From: Nageia nagi
Lineage: Eukaryota > Pinophyta
Assembly (NCBI GenBank): GCA_050084985.1
Contig: JBITNC010000001.1
Location: 146,568,001 to 146,632,000 of the forward strand
Length of the DNA: 64,000 nt
Direction: 5' to 3'
Below are positions 47,340 to 57,580 of this stretch, piece after piece; positions within the stretch are counted from its first letter, which is position 1; each line of letters opens with the position of its first letter. Both the position numbers and the translations under genes were made by a program. The notes under the pieces were generated by a model. That model did not search any database, was not told the origin of the DNA, and saw nothing but the letters and a program-made list of their open reading frames with translations.

Positions 47340-47930
47340 AAATTGATACCTAATACTTGAGAAGGTGGATGGATTTGAAGTGCTTTAGCCCGCTTCTTAT
47401 TCTTCTCACTTTACAGAAAATATTAGATGACTCATCATTGGAAGAAGTGATATATTTCTTTTTCTTTGGATTATTTGATGGAATTGTTGAAGGAGGACTA
47501 AGTGGAAAAATATGAGTATTGTTGCTACCTCTATTATTGGTGTTGTGCCTTGTGCTAGCATTAGATTTAGAAGAAGTAGATTGCATATAATTTTACACAC
47601 CCAGTTTAACATTTTATTGCATCTTATTCCCAATGGAAGATGTTGAATGATTCTCTAAATTGGTTCCATAAAAAACATATAGATTTTGATGACTATAGAC
47701 TCCCGCTTAATAAAAAATGATATCTTTTGACATAATAGACTTCCTAGTTTTACGATTGTAAACCTTATAGGCTTTTATCTTCTCATAGTAGCCAATGAAA
47801 ATGAAAACTTTACACTTTATATTAAACTTTTTATTTTATTCATTAACTACATGAGAAAATACTTTCCACTAAAAAAACTTTGAAATTATTCACATTGGAA
47901 TTCTTTTGATACCAAGCCTTATAAGGGGTG
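47340..47930 (-). pseudogene. pol: copia integrase C-terminus and linker, Cop copy C
   Basis: Minus strand near 47915-47885 reads AWYQKNSNVNNF (copia AW..KPNVSHLRVFG), near 47815-47760 VFIFIGYYEKIKAYKVYN, then a serine/asparagine-rich linker (RHNTNNRGSNNTHIF near 47540). The 78- and 75-codon frames at 47350-47633 are two frames of this linker. Here, unlike copies A and B, integrase continues upstream. Confidence 0.82.
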
Positions 47931-48560
47931 ATGTTCTTTAAGCTTCTTATGGGGCTTTTATTCAAAATTTATATATTTTTTTCTTGGTAGAATCAACTGA
48001 ATAATTCCTTTTTAATTGTGTGGGTTGCAACATGCTTATAACCATCTTTAAAATAGTCCCATTTTCCTTTTTACAACTCCATTTTGGTGTGGAGTATAAG
48101 TAGTAATGATTTTCCTCATAAGCTTATTATCCTTATAAAATTCTTTAACATGGTGACTAATCAAATATTTAATTCTATATATCAATTCCCTATAAGATTT
48201 TTGAAATTTTTGAAGTGTTGAAATACTCCATAATTATATTTATGGAGTAAGACCCAACATATTCAGGAGTAAATATCAATGGAGGTAAGAAACTTGTAAG
48301 AGTTACTACCTAAACTTTGAGTTTGTATAGGCCTACAAATATCTAAATGAATCATCTACAATAGGTATGAGGCCTTATATGCTTCCCCTTTAGTAAATCT
48401 CTTCCTAAAATGCTTCTCAAGAGAACACCCTTTGCAAATAACTTTTGAGTCCTTCACTTTAGAAAAACCTACACATTATCTAATGAGATGTCAACAATTT
48501 CATGCACCCATAGTTCTAGTGGCCAATTTTGATATACCATAATCAATTTTATTTTTTAAC
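47931..48560 (-). pseudogene. pol: copia integrase core with GAG-pre-integrase
   Basis: Integrase inserts the cDNA; its copia form has an HHCC zinc region and a DDE core. Minus strand gives VICKGCSLEKHFRKRFTKGE near 48440 (CxxC of HHCC), HLDICRPIQTQSLGSNSYKF near 48330 (first Asp kept), TSIDIYS (second region), and MRKIITTYTPHQNGVVKRKM near 48120-48060 (family YTPQQNGVAERKN). The catalytic Glu codon is AAA (Lys) at 48069-48071, a single G-to-A change. Stops interrupt the frame. Confidence 0.9.
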
Positions 48561-48689
48561 TATAATTCCATATGCAACCACATTTACAAGTTTTCCCTTA
48601 CAACTCCATACTTTAAGGGAAGCAACCTATTCTCTTTCATGGGAATAATAGTGACTAACTTATTCCCATTATTATTACTATAAATGATA

Positions 48690-48990
48690 TACTTTCCATC
48701 CTCAAAAACCAATTTATAGTTCTTCTCTAAGATTTTTTCCTATACTCAATAAATTATGCTTCATATTTGAACTATAGTAAATATCATTTACCTTCTTATT
48801 TCATTCATTAGTTGCTAGTTCCATTACATCCTTTTCTATAAAAGTCAAGTATTTTTTATCACCAAGCCTAATGTTTTACTTATAGGAGTGGTCCAAGGAA
48901 GTGAAAATCTCCCTATTGTTAGTCATATAGTTTGAACACCTTGTATCAATAAAGAAAGTCTCTTATAGGTTCTTCTCATCTTGATTACAA
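48690..48990 (-). pseudogene. pol: copia aspartic protease remnant
   Basis: Minus strand reads FIDTRCSNYMTNNREIFTSL (family DSGCSNHMTG...F), with the active-site Asp at 48945-48947 but Gly changed to Arg (DTR for DSG/DTG). Then RLGDKKYLTFIEKDVMELA and KVNDIYYSSNMKHNLLSIGK (family ..DVYYVPGLKHNLLSVGQL). One stop in between. It processes the polyprotein in active elements; here it is dead. Confidence 0.9.
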
Positions 48991-49039
48991 GATAGAAATA
49001 ACATTTGTTCAATAGAAGCCTTTCCCTCTCCAAAGTGTT

Positions 49040-49870
49040 TAGACCTCCCTTCATTGCCTTATTTGAGTCTACACTCCCTCTCAAAATGACCAAACTTATC
49101 AGAGTGGTAACATTGTATATTTTTCTTGTTACCTCTTTCTCATCTTTGACTATGAGCAAAACCACCTTAACATTATCCACATATTTCTTTAGAGTATTTT
49201 TGGCCTCTTACTTGACCATTTTTATGTTATTTTCTTGAATACTTAGCATCAATACTAGGCCCAGTATTGATGCTAGAGATAGTTGTTTCTTTGTTTGTTT
49301 CACTTGCAATCCCCTACATTATCTCCTCATGGGACATGATAGAGATAGTAAGATGATCTAATTTAAGCATGATCAATTTTTTTTTTTTCTTAATGATAAT
49401 ATTTATGTTATCCCACTTAGAAGTGAGTGTTCTCAAAATCATTTTGATTACTATAGAATTTTTAATTTTCTTTCTAAGAGTGGCCATCTTATTAACAACT
49501 ATCATCACTCTAATAAAGTAATATTTAGCTGCCATATTCATTTTCATCCTCAAGTTCTCCAACTCCCTTATCAATATTTGCAACATGATCTCTTTCACTT
49601 AGTTACTACCTTGGTAACCTTCTTGTAATGCTTTCCAAGCTTTAGTAGCTAGCTTATAGCTTGCAATCCTTGGAAATATGCTCTTATCTAGAGCTAACTA
49701 AGGATGGTATAGTGTTAGATAGTTCTTCTTTTTATCTTCCCTCTTTATTTATTTAGCATCATCTATTAGTAATCTCTAATATACCAGTTCAAGATATCCA
49801 TCCTCTATATTGTTCCATTAATCTTTTTCCATCTGCAAAGTTTTCACCTTGATACTCTAATACTAATAAT
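49040..49870 (-). pseudogene. gag: copia gag (UBN2-type) with zinc knuckle remnant
   Basis: Minus strand: DKSIFPRIASYKLATKAWKA and LQEGYQGS near 49690-49610, then a 94-codon open stretch (49598-49314) with MKEIMLQILIRELENLRMKM, MIVVNKMATLRKKIKNSIVI and MILRTLTSKWDNINII, matching the UBN2/DUF4219-type copia gag. The zinc knuckle CYHSDKFGHFERECR lies near 49110-49065; its second Cys is Ser. Gag forms the particle and packages RNA in active elements. An ATG near 49880 (MEKII) could be the original start. Confidence 0.9.
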
Positions 49871-50000
49871 TTTCTCCATCAATCTATGGAATGGAAAGAG
49901 ATTATGTAAAATTTATTTCCATAATAGCGTAAGCAATAATATTAAAAAATAACTTAGTAAAATGATATTAAGATGAAAAAATTCAAACCTTATAAGAGAA

Positions 50001-50015
50001 CTAGTTCTGATACTA
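50001..50015 (-). other. Cop primer-binding site
   Basis: Minus strand TAGTATCAGAACTAG three bases from the 5' LTR. It differs from the iMet-tRNA complement TGGTATCAGAGC by two G-to-A changes. Confidence 0.88.
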
Positions 50016-50018
50016 AAA

Positions 50019-50393
50019 TGAGGTTTATAATATAAACTCAAACAATATATGAACTATATAAACTAAAATAAGGAGACTACAAATAGAGGAAATACAACAC
50101 AAACTATGATACAATAATGAAGAAAATAAAATAAAACTTAAAGCTACAACCTACAACAACTCAATAGGCATCTAATACAATAATCAATAATAAAAAAGAA
50201 TGAATAACTATCCTAATTTTACTTGAACATTATGATTGATGAGGGATTGATTACAAGTAGGATTTTCACATTACAAGTAAATTATAGTGAAAAAAGAATC
50301 TATAAGTAACACCTCAAGAATAAATTTTATAAGAACTATAATGCTAATGATCATAAGAGTGTTTATGTTGAGTGTTAGATAAGAGCATTGGCA
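50019..50393 (-). repeat. Cop 5' LTR
   Basis: TGAGGTTTATAATATAAACT to GCATTGGCA on plus, partner of 45169-45599, with a deletion near its left end. Confidence 0.9.
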
Positions 50394-51140
50394 TTGGAAT
50401 AAGAAATGAAGCTTTTAGAATAGATGCCATGAGATCAGGTTAATTTTTAAAAAATATAATCTAAGTTATTATATTATATATGTAGTTAACATAATATAAC
50501 TACCTATTATTTATCTATCTCAATTCCCTAAGAATTATTACAGTTGTATTCACCTATTATTAGGTAAACTATTACTTTTATAAGTCTAACATAGATTACA
50601 TATTACAAAACTTCCAAGGTATTATAAAGGATATGTCACCTCTTAGTAATAAGGGATATAACTTATAAATAATTATTTTACTAATGATTCCTTCTTTATA
50701 ATCATATAAGGCCTTCAAATATTCTCTAATGAGCCTAGAAACCTTTTGTAAGGCTTTGGGTTCTAGTATCAAATAAAGAAAAATATGTTATTATGGTTGA
50801 TCCTTCCTTCTTATGTAGGACTATCTCTCTTAGTTGTAATGAAAATGGACTATGCCTAAAGAAATCTTTAAATTTATTCAGATCTTATTCATTTTCCAAA
50901 TTTCAACATCATAGCTTTGGGATTTTATCATTCAAAGTTTGGAGAAGAAGTTGACTTGGTATAATACCATAAAATTTTCTCTAGTAGGAAAATACAAAGT
51001 TTTCCTAAAGATCCAAATAACCATATATTTATATTACTCTTTATGCTAGGTTACCTCTTAGATTACCTTACATAAACTTAATATGTTTCTTTGACATATT
51101 CTTTAATTAAATTCCTACCATTGTAAAAAAAGTAATGTTG
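50394..51140. other. no recognisable feature
   Basis: AT-rich flank of Cop. No repeat link or coding similarity was seen. Confidence 0.55.
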
Positions 51141-51525
51141 TAGAGGATGTTTATTTCATGCTAAAGAGCTTAGGGGGAATAAAACTACTAAATTGTAAAA
51201 GGTGTATACATCATATCATCTATAAGTATAGGATGTTATACATCATATGTTGTATGGGATGTTTAATTGCCTCCAAAGATCTTAGGGGGAATAAAACTAG
51301 TAAATTGTAAAAGTTGTATACATCATATCATCTATAAGTATGGGATGTTATACATCATATGTTGTATGGGATGCTTATTTCATCCTATAGAGCTTAGGGA
51401 GCATAGAAATACTAAATTGTAGAAGGTGTATACATAATATCATATATAAATATGGGATGTTATACAACATATATTGTATCGGATATTTATTTCATCCTAA
51501 AGAGCGTAGGGGGCATAAAACTCAT
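51141..51525. repeat. 112-bp tandem repeat, about 3.4 units
   Basis: The anchor CTTAGGGGGAATAAAACTA occurs at 51169, 51281, 51393 and (degenerate) 51505, exactly 112 bp apart. Units contain ATACATCATATCATCTATAA and GGGATGTTATACATCATAT. The second unit is best conserved. It is a minisatellite; no similar array occurs elsewhere in the window. Confidence 0.96.
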
Positions 51526-51904
51526 AGAAAAATGATAAGTCTTAGAAAGTATTAGTTTGAAACTTCATATCATCTAGGTTCCCATATGATCATTGGTTTA
51601 TACATCCCAAAATTATATTGTTTTAATGGTATTTTATCAAAATTAGTAAAAGTATCAACACAAGCAAAAACAAATCTAAATAGTCAACCTATCAAATAGG
51701 TAATCAACTTACTAATTCTATAGAGGGGTAGTTAGCTAGTTGATACTAAAATATAGGTTTATAAAAACAAATTTGAATACCATTTAAATCAAGTAATTAA
51801 CTCTTATTCAAGAATTTTTAGCATTCTTTGAGTATTGAACATTGACATCCAAATATTGAGCATAGTCTTTGAGCATTTTTCTAAGGTTTTAGAGAAGTCC
51901 ATCA
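51526..51904. other. no recognisable feature
   Basis: AT-rich DNA between the minisatellite and the third BIG cargo copy. Confidence 0.5.
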
Positions 51905-52018
51905 TTATAATAGTTGCTATCCAAAGTGAGTATATTCAGGCTCATTACATTTATAGTTGTCATTAAAAGATTTGATACTTTAAATTTCTAGAAACTAAAA
52001 TCTTAAGGAACAAAGTAG

Positions 52019-52300
52019 TTATAAATTACACAAAAATAAATAGTATAATAATACACTAAGCATCATATCCAATAAACATAAAAGTACCTTGATAGAATTT
52101 GCTTTCATATTCAGAGATAGCCATGGGTCTCTTGTTTGATGATGCTCTAGATACATCAAATAAATGTGCAATAGTAGTACTCCTTTGCCTTTTACTCCTA
52201 GCTTAACAACTTTATTATGAAATAGACATTTCCAATGTAAGAAATGTTCAAGTAGGCATAGGTTGCAAAACATATGAAGATAATGAAGAAGTGGCATCAA
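52019..52300 (-). pseudogene. RING-like fragment, best-preserved frame (93 codons)
   Basis: Open on minus with LHYLHMFCNLCLLEHFLHWK followed by CLFHNKVVKLG. Compared with copy G (NCGHMFCIPC ... KYPFH) it keeps H-x2-C-x2-C and a Cys in the last pair but has lost the CG before His. It reads on through the former TAA of copy G because of small indels. Together the copies point to an ancestral CGHMFC..C ... KCPFH zinc-binding segment. Confidence 0.42.
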
Positions 52301-52676
52301 CAGTACTTGAGTTCATAGATGAAGATTAAGGGCATCATATATGGAATGAGAAGCTCATGCCCATGTAGAAAAACATATGTTTAGAAGGGAATAAATAACT
52401 TGTTCAAAGTGAAGGCTACATATTTCTAACTTGTTTGAAGTTAGTAATAATGAATTAGAAGAAATATTTATAACTAAGAAACCCTTCATTGTATCATCTA
52501 AATACAAAATGGATAGATTTGGCAAAACCACTCATCTCCTCTAATCACTAATGAATGGATTTTATCAGATCTACAACGGATAGACTTCAAAAATAATTTA
52601 TCTCCTCTGATTGCTAGTGGATGGATTTTTATGGTCTCTAATGGATATAATTATCAAAATCTTTACATATTGACCA

Positions 52677-52904
52677 TTCTCCAATGGATATAAATATGCT
52701 CGTTCCTTTCCATAGAATATTCCTTGGATGTGCAAACTCATAAAATGCTTGAATACATCCACCCATTTCAAAAGTTTTATATAGTATCCATTCTCCAATG
52801 GCTATAAATATGCTTTTTTCTTTCCATAGAATCTTCCTTGTATATGTGGAATACAAAAAACCATTGAGATACATCCACCCATTTAAGAGGCCAAATACTA
52901 ATGC
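52677..52904. repeat. 114-bp tandem duplication
   Basis: TTCTCCAATGGATATAAATA at 52677 and TTCTCCAATGGCTATAAATA at 52791 begin two units, both ending near ATACATCCACCCATTT. It lies in the region matching the small ORF 25495-25698, so it duplicates the HPR.ILWK codons. Confidence 0.88.
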
Positions 52905-53079
52905 AGACACCTTACATAACATGTTGGCACATTTTCATCTAGTATTTTCATGTACAAAACCTTCTTTAATTCAATTTATGTGATAAATTATTTCAAATTT
53001 ATTTATTACTAGGTTCTAATTATGTCAAGACATCATACAGAGGTAGATAAAGTTGGTCAAAGAAAGTCAATTATAGCAC

Positions 53080-53320
53080 GTGTCCCTTAATATATGTCAA
53101 CTACATTTACAAAAATATTATTCAATTAATCACATAAATTTATATAAATAGCAATAGCTTCAAAAAATATTAACAGTAATTTTACAAAATATTTTGAACT
53201 TCATTTTCATGATAGGGAGGATTACCACCTTGTTAATGAGCCAAGAATGGTTTGCAATATCAAGGATAACAAAAATGACCTTGATAATTGGGATGTGAGA
53301 TTATTTGCTTGTTGTCTACT
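53080..53320. repeat. degenerate fragment of a V unit
   Basis: Matches the second half of V units (ATATGTCAACTACATTTAC, ATCACATAAATTTATATAAAT, TGGTTTGCAATATC then GATGTGAGATTA). 53321-53524 shows nothing further. Confidence 0.6.
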
Positions 53321-54778
53321 TCCCTTATTCTTTATAGTAGTATAGCTCTTGCATTGCTTTACTATGATTAGTAGTCTATAATTTAAAATATTATTTAGGT
53401 TTGTAGAACCTCAATGTGTATAAAACATCCATCTAAAAAAAATCAATTTATCTAAAATATCAAAGATACATGTCAATCTCAAATTTTTGTTAGGTATTAT
53501 TGATTATGTAGTTTTTGTAGCTTTAGATTTTACATTTTATCATATTATTAATTCTTTATTGAAGGTGTGTAATAGTACTAATTTATTAATAACTAATTAA
53601 AATAGATTTTTTTGGTATATAGTTTAAATTATATATTTTCAATTGTAAAAATAGAATAGAATAAATATAATTTGTACTATTATCATCAATGATAAAAAAA
53701 TATCATACAACTATAAAGTAAGACATATACAAAGAAACTAGAGTTCCTAATGCAACTTGAGAAAAAAAAATAAGAAAAAAATTAAATAGTGTAATTTGAT
53801 ATACAAGATCTGTAGATGAAGCTCATAAGATACAAAAGTTTTATTTTAATAAATGGTAAGCATTGTAATAATTTTAAATTATTATTTTAAAGTAATAAAT
53901 GAAAATTATTATCAACTTTAAAATCATTGCTATGATCTTTTAAATTCTAAATATTAGAAGATTGCATGTCCATTCTAAGGATAATAGAGTTTAAGACTTC
54001 AAAATTACAAGTAGATATCTTTAAATATATTTACAAATCATGTAATTTCTATATTAATTTAATTTTAACTTTATTTTTTTAAATATTAATATTCTTTGAA
54101 TTTATGGATAGGCTAGTCAGAGATGGGTATTTGAAATTCTCAAGAATGAGAGACCCAACTTCATGTCTCCCCATTTCCTATTGAAACATTTAAAATCCTA
54201 TCAAGTTAATGGTAGATTCAGATAATGTGGATACCCCCATGATGGCTTACAACCTAATATAAATGGTTGCCTGTATTAGGGAGGAAAAATTTATCCATTA
54301 AGGATAGTTTATCCATAAAAAAATTAAGATTCTGATGCATTCATAAATAATTAGCTTATTAAAAATAAAAATGATAATTAAAATATAAAAAATTCAAACA
54401 ATTTAAAAATGATTTATGTGAAGAATCTAAGATTATAATAAATAATTACTCTAAAAAATTAATACAGATTTCAACTTCATTATTTATTATTTTCCAATTT
54501 TGATTTTCATCCACATATTCTAACATTTTAATTACAAAAATAGTTAATATAATAATTTTAAAAAAAATCTAAATATTAAAATTTAGTCACATCTTGTGAA
54601 AATTAATATTAGATAATTTTACATATTACTGAAATTAAAAATATATCATTTTGTATACTATATGATTTTTTGAGATATATGGATTTTATATTTCTTATTT
54701 GTGTATATTATAATATTAATATGAATGATAGGAAAAAAAATTTATATATTTTAATTTTCATAATTTTCAAAAGGATAT

Positions 54779-55140
54779 ATGATGTAAGATATATTATAAT
54801 TTATAGGAATTTATATTTATATATCTTATATTTATTAATTTTATCTATCATATTTCTTATAAGATTAATTAACTTTATATTTTTAAAAAAATTATTCCTT
54901 TTTTAAATTTTATCTTACATAAGCTATCTTATCAAAAATATGATAAACAATTACACATGATAAATATTTTAATAAATATTTATCTTATAATAGATATACA
55001 TAAAAAAAACCTAAAAAATGATACAAAAAGAACATCAACTACCTATATATAGAGACAAAAGCATGAATTCTTTTAAAGAAATAAAAATAAAAAGCTATTA
55101 TCCTCACCTTCACCTAGATATAGAGGATATGAATGTAGAA
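54779..55140. repeat. ~360-bp block present only in V copy 2
   Basis: Between GGATAT and ACCATAAGAT, where copy 1 has only CTT (near 11546). Extremely AT-rich with many TTATAAGAT/ATCTTATA-like words. No clear terminal inverted repeat, so an insertion by a MITE is possible but not shown. Confidence 0.55.
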
Positions 55141-56407
55141 ACCATAAGATGTCATATCACCCAGAAAGTAAGAAGTCATTTAGATTTATCCTACTATGGT
55201 ACTTTAGGTACTTATATTATGCCCAAATTATGTCTTTGAAATTAATATCTTACATCACTCTACGGTGAAAAACATATAAGTTGAAACTCTAAAGGATACG
55301 GTTGTACAGCCTATGAAGGAGTATATTTAAGTTCCTTTAGGAGTATCTATACATGAATAACCAACATTAAATAAATCATAAACATACTAGAAAAATATTA
55401 AAAATATCATATAAATAACATTAATAGCATATAAGGATAAAAGGTTGTGTAAAAAATCCACATCATGATACTTTTTATGTTTATATTAATAATATCTTAT
55501 ATCACCCTAAGGCGATAGTCATAGAATTGGATAGTTTAAATTGTAAGGTTGTACATCTTAACCCTAATAATAAAATTAACACATGCATGTTATGTCAACT
55601 TATTACATTGAGAGCATTTATAGTTGCATAAAAGTGGGAAAAGAGAGCCAAATATCCCATTTTTTGTCGCTATATGTTAGCTATATTTCAAAAGTAAGAT
55701 TCGACTACTCACACACATCTATATAAATATCACAATTATAAGAAAATATTCAATACAATTTGGCAAGATTAGTTTGATTTTAGTTTTTTGATACAATAAG
55801 GTATTATAGATGTATTTTGAACTCCCATTGAATACATCAAAAGCCATTTGCACTTCTTTTGTATTTGGGACTACCTTAGATATTTTGCACTATTGAGAAT
55901 ATGCAATGTGGCTTTTATAGTTAATATGCAAGACAAAGTATTATAATTACTTCCCTGGTAGTTTACTTACCTATTTATCTTTAGTAGAATAGTTGTTGTA
56001 TTTCTTTGGGTTACCACTTTGATGTTGAGCCAAAGATGTTTTACAACATAAATGATATTGAACATGGACTTTATAGTTGTGATGTGAGATTGAAGAGGAA
56101 ATAAATCTCCCAAAAGTAATGTTTCGCTTAGAAACCTTCCACTATGTTAATTTAGGTGCTTATATTATACAAATTGTATCTCTAAAACTAAAATCTTACA
56201 TCTTCATAAGGAGAGATTCATATAAGTTGAAACTCTAAAGTATAAGGTTATACATCTTGTGAAGGAGAATATTTAAGTTCCTTCCAGAGTATCAATACAT
56301 AAAAAACCAAACTCATAAAGTACATTATAAGCAAACTTATAAAGGTTCAAGATGTCACATGAAGAATATCAATAGCATATATAGATAAAGGTTATGTAGA
56401 AACCTCC

Positions 56408-56410
<3 letters not shown>

Positions 56411-56463
<53 letters not shown>
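56411..56463. repeat. (TA)n microsatellite in V copy 2
   Basis: About 50 bases of TA repeats with one G; V copy 1 has only a short TATATATTTA at this place (near 12830). Confidence 0.96.
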
Positions 56464-56884
56464 TAATATTATATTATATCACCCTAAGGTAATAGTCATA
56501 GAATTGGATACTTCAAAGTGTAAGGTTGTATATCTTAATCCTAATAACAAAATAACACATGTATCTTATGTGAAACTTATTACATCAAGAGGTATCCTTC
56601 ACTTGCAAACAAGGGGGTGAAAAGAGCCAAATATTGTTAACATATATCAACTACATTTCAAAAAAGATGTGTTCACTAATCACATAAATCTATATAAATA
56701 TCAACCTCATAAAAAATTTTAAATATAATTTGGTTTGCTAATTTTGATTTCAATTTTGTGATTAGAAGTATTCTATAGGTAGTAAGGACTTCCTATTTAA
56801 CAAATTAAATCATTAATACTTCTTTGGTATTTGGGACTACCCAAGATGTTTTGTATATAGAAGATATGGAACATAACCTCGATA

Positions 56885-57065
56885 GTGGAGATGTGAGCAT
56901 CGAGCATGAGATCTTGAGGAATCCACCTTCTATTTGGATAAGCCCACCTTAGGCCTTGACTCCTCCACTACCCTATGCATTATCGTTATGTTGGAGAACT
57001 TCACGTGTAAAATCTCCAAAAACCCTAACAACCTTAAATCGCCATTCTATACATGAGCTAGAAAC
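56885..57065 (+). pseudogene. ABCG fragment tail, second copy
   Basis: Plus strand VSIEHEILRNPPSIW, then a frame with LGLDSSTTLCII-type sequence, aligned with 24682-24860. Only the Walker B/D-loop end remains; the P-loop half is missing. A former TGGGGC is now TTAGGC. Pseudogene of the same capture event as 24276-24830. Confidence 0.8.
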
Positions 57066-57349
57066 TAGGGTTCTTGCAATCTAAAATGTAACAAAATTAT
57101 TATGTACACCCACTACCTACATATTTCCTTTACATCTACCTTCACTTGCTATCCAAAGCTAGTATATCAAGTCTAATAACATTTCAACCCAAACACTATT
57201 GAAATTCAAAGAATGATTTATGATTGATAGTTTTCATACTTTAAATTTTGAGAAATTAAAATCTTAAGGAATTAAAAAGTTGTAAATTACACAAAAATAA
57301 ACTATACAGTATTACACTAAGTATCATAGCCAATAAACATAAAAATACA

Positions 57350-57580
57350 TTAAAATAATTTGTTTCCCTATTCAAAGACTACCACAGGATTCTTATCTGA
57401 TGATGCATCAAATATATGCAATAAATATGCAATCACAATACTCCTTCTAATGTAGTAGCTTTATTATGAAATAGATATTTGAAATATAAGACACTTTCTA
57501 GTAGGCATCATATGTAGAACATATGATGGCAATTGAAGTGTCCTCCTAGTCAGTCACCTCTTTTATCAAATTTGCAAGGT
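57350..57580 (-). pseudogene. RING-like fragment, copy D (badly decayed)
   Basis: Minus strand HFNCHHMFYI-stop-CLLESVL aligns with copy G (HFNCGHMFCIPCLLESVL). Cys-to-Tyr and Gly-to-His changes remove the metal ligands, and the frame has several stops. Confidence 0.5.

Larger units (their letters stand above)
45169..50393 (-). mobile_element. Ty1/copia retrotransposon (Cop), both LTRs present, decayed
   Basis: 5.2 kb on the minus strand in copia order: 5' LTR (right), iMet primer site, gag, protease, integrase, RT, RNase H, 3' LTR (left). It is the reference copy for the Cop fragments A, B, D, E and F. No 5-bp target duplication (flanks AGTAT and TTGGA). Many stops, frameshifts and catalytic substitutions. 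Confidence 0.92.
51905..52990 (-). mobile_element. BIG fragment, RING-like cargo segment, third copy
   Basis: Homologous to about 24935-25818 of copy G (shared CTATCCAAAGTGAGTATATT, AATAAACATAAAAGTACCTT, CACATTTTCATCTAGT). It starts after the ABCG part and ends inside region X. An extra local tandem duplication is present (52677-52904). Confidence 0.85.
53525..56884. repeat. repeat V, copy 2
   Basis: Collinear with 10300-13250. Leader 53525-54770, then about two ~947-bp units, cut within the second at the junction with the ABCG tail of BIG copy D. It carries an extra ~360-bp block (54779-55140) and an expanded TA run. The ORFs at 54670-55239 lie mostly in the extra block and resemble no known protein. 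Confidence 0.82.

Noticed and set aside
49005-49238. Plus ORF of 77 codons
   Set aside because: Opposite strand of the Cop zinc-knuckle and protease region; shadow.
51141-51525. CRISPR-like array
   Set aside because: Repeats are directly tandem with no unique spacers, in plant DNA; it is a minisatellite.
54670-55239. Plus ORFs of 78 and 73 codons in V copy 2
   Set aside because: They depend on the copy-specific AT-rich block, are absent from V copy 1, and have no recognisable motif.
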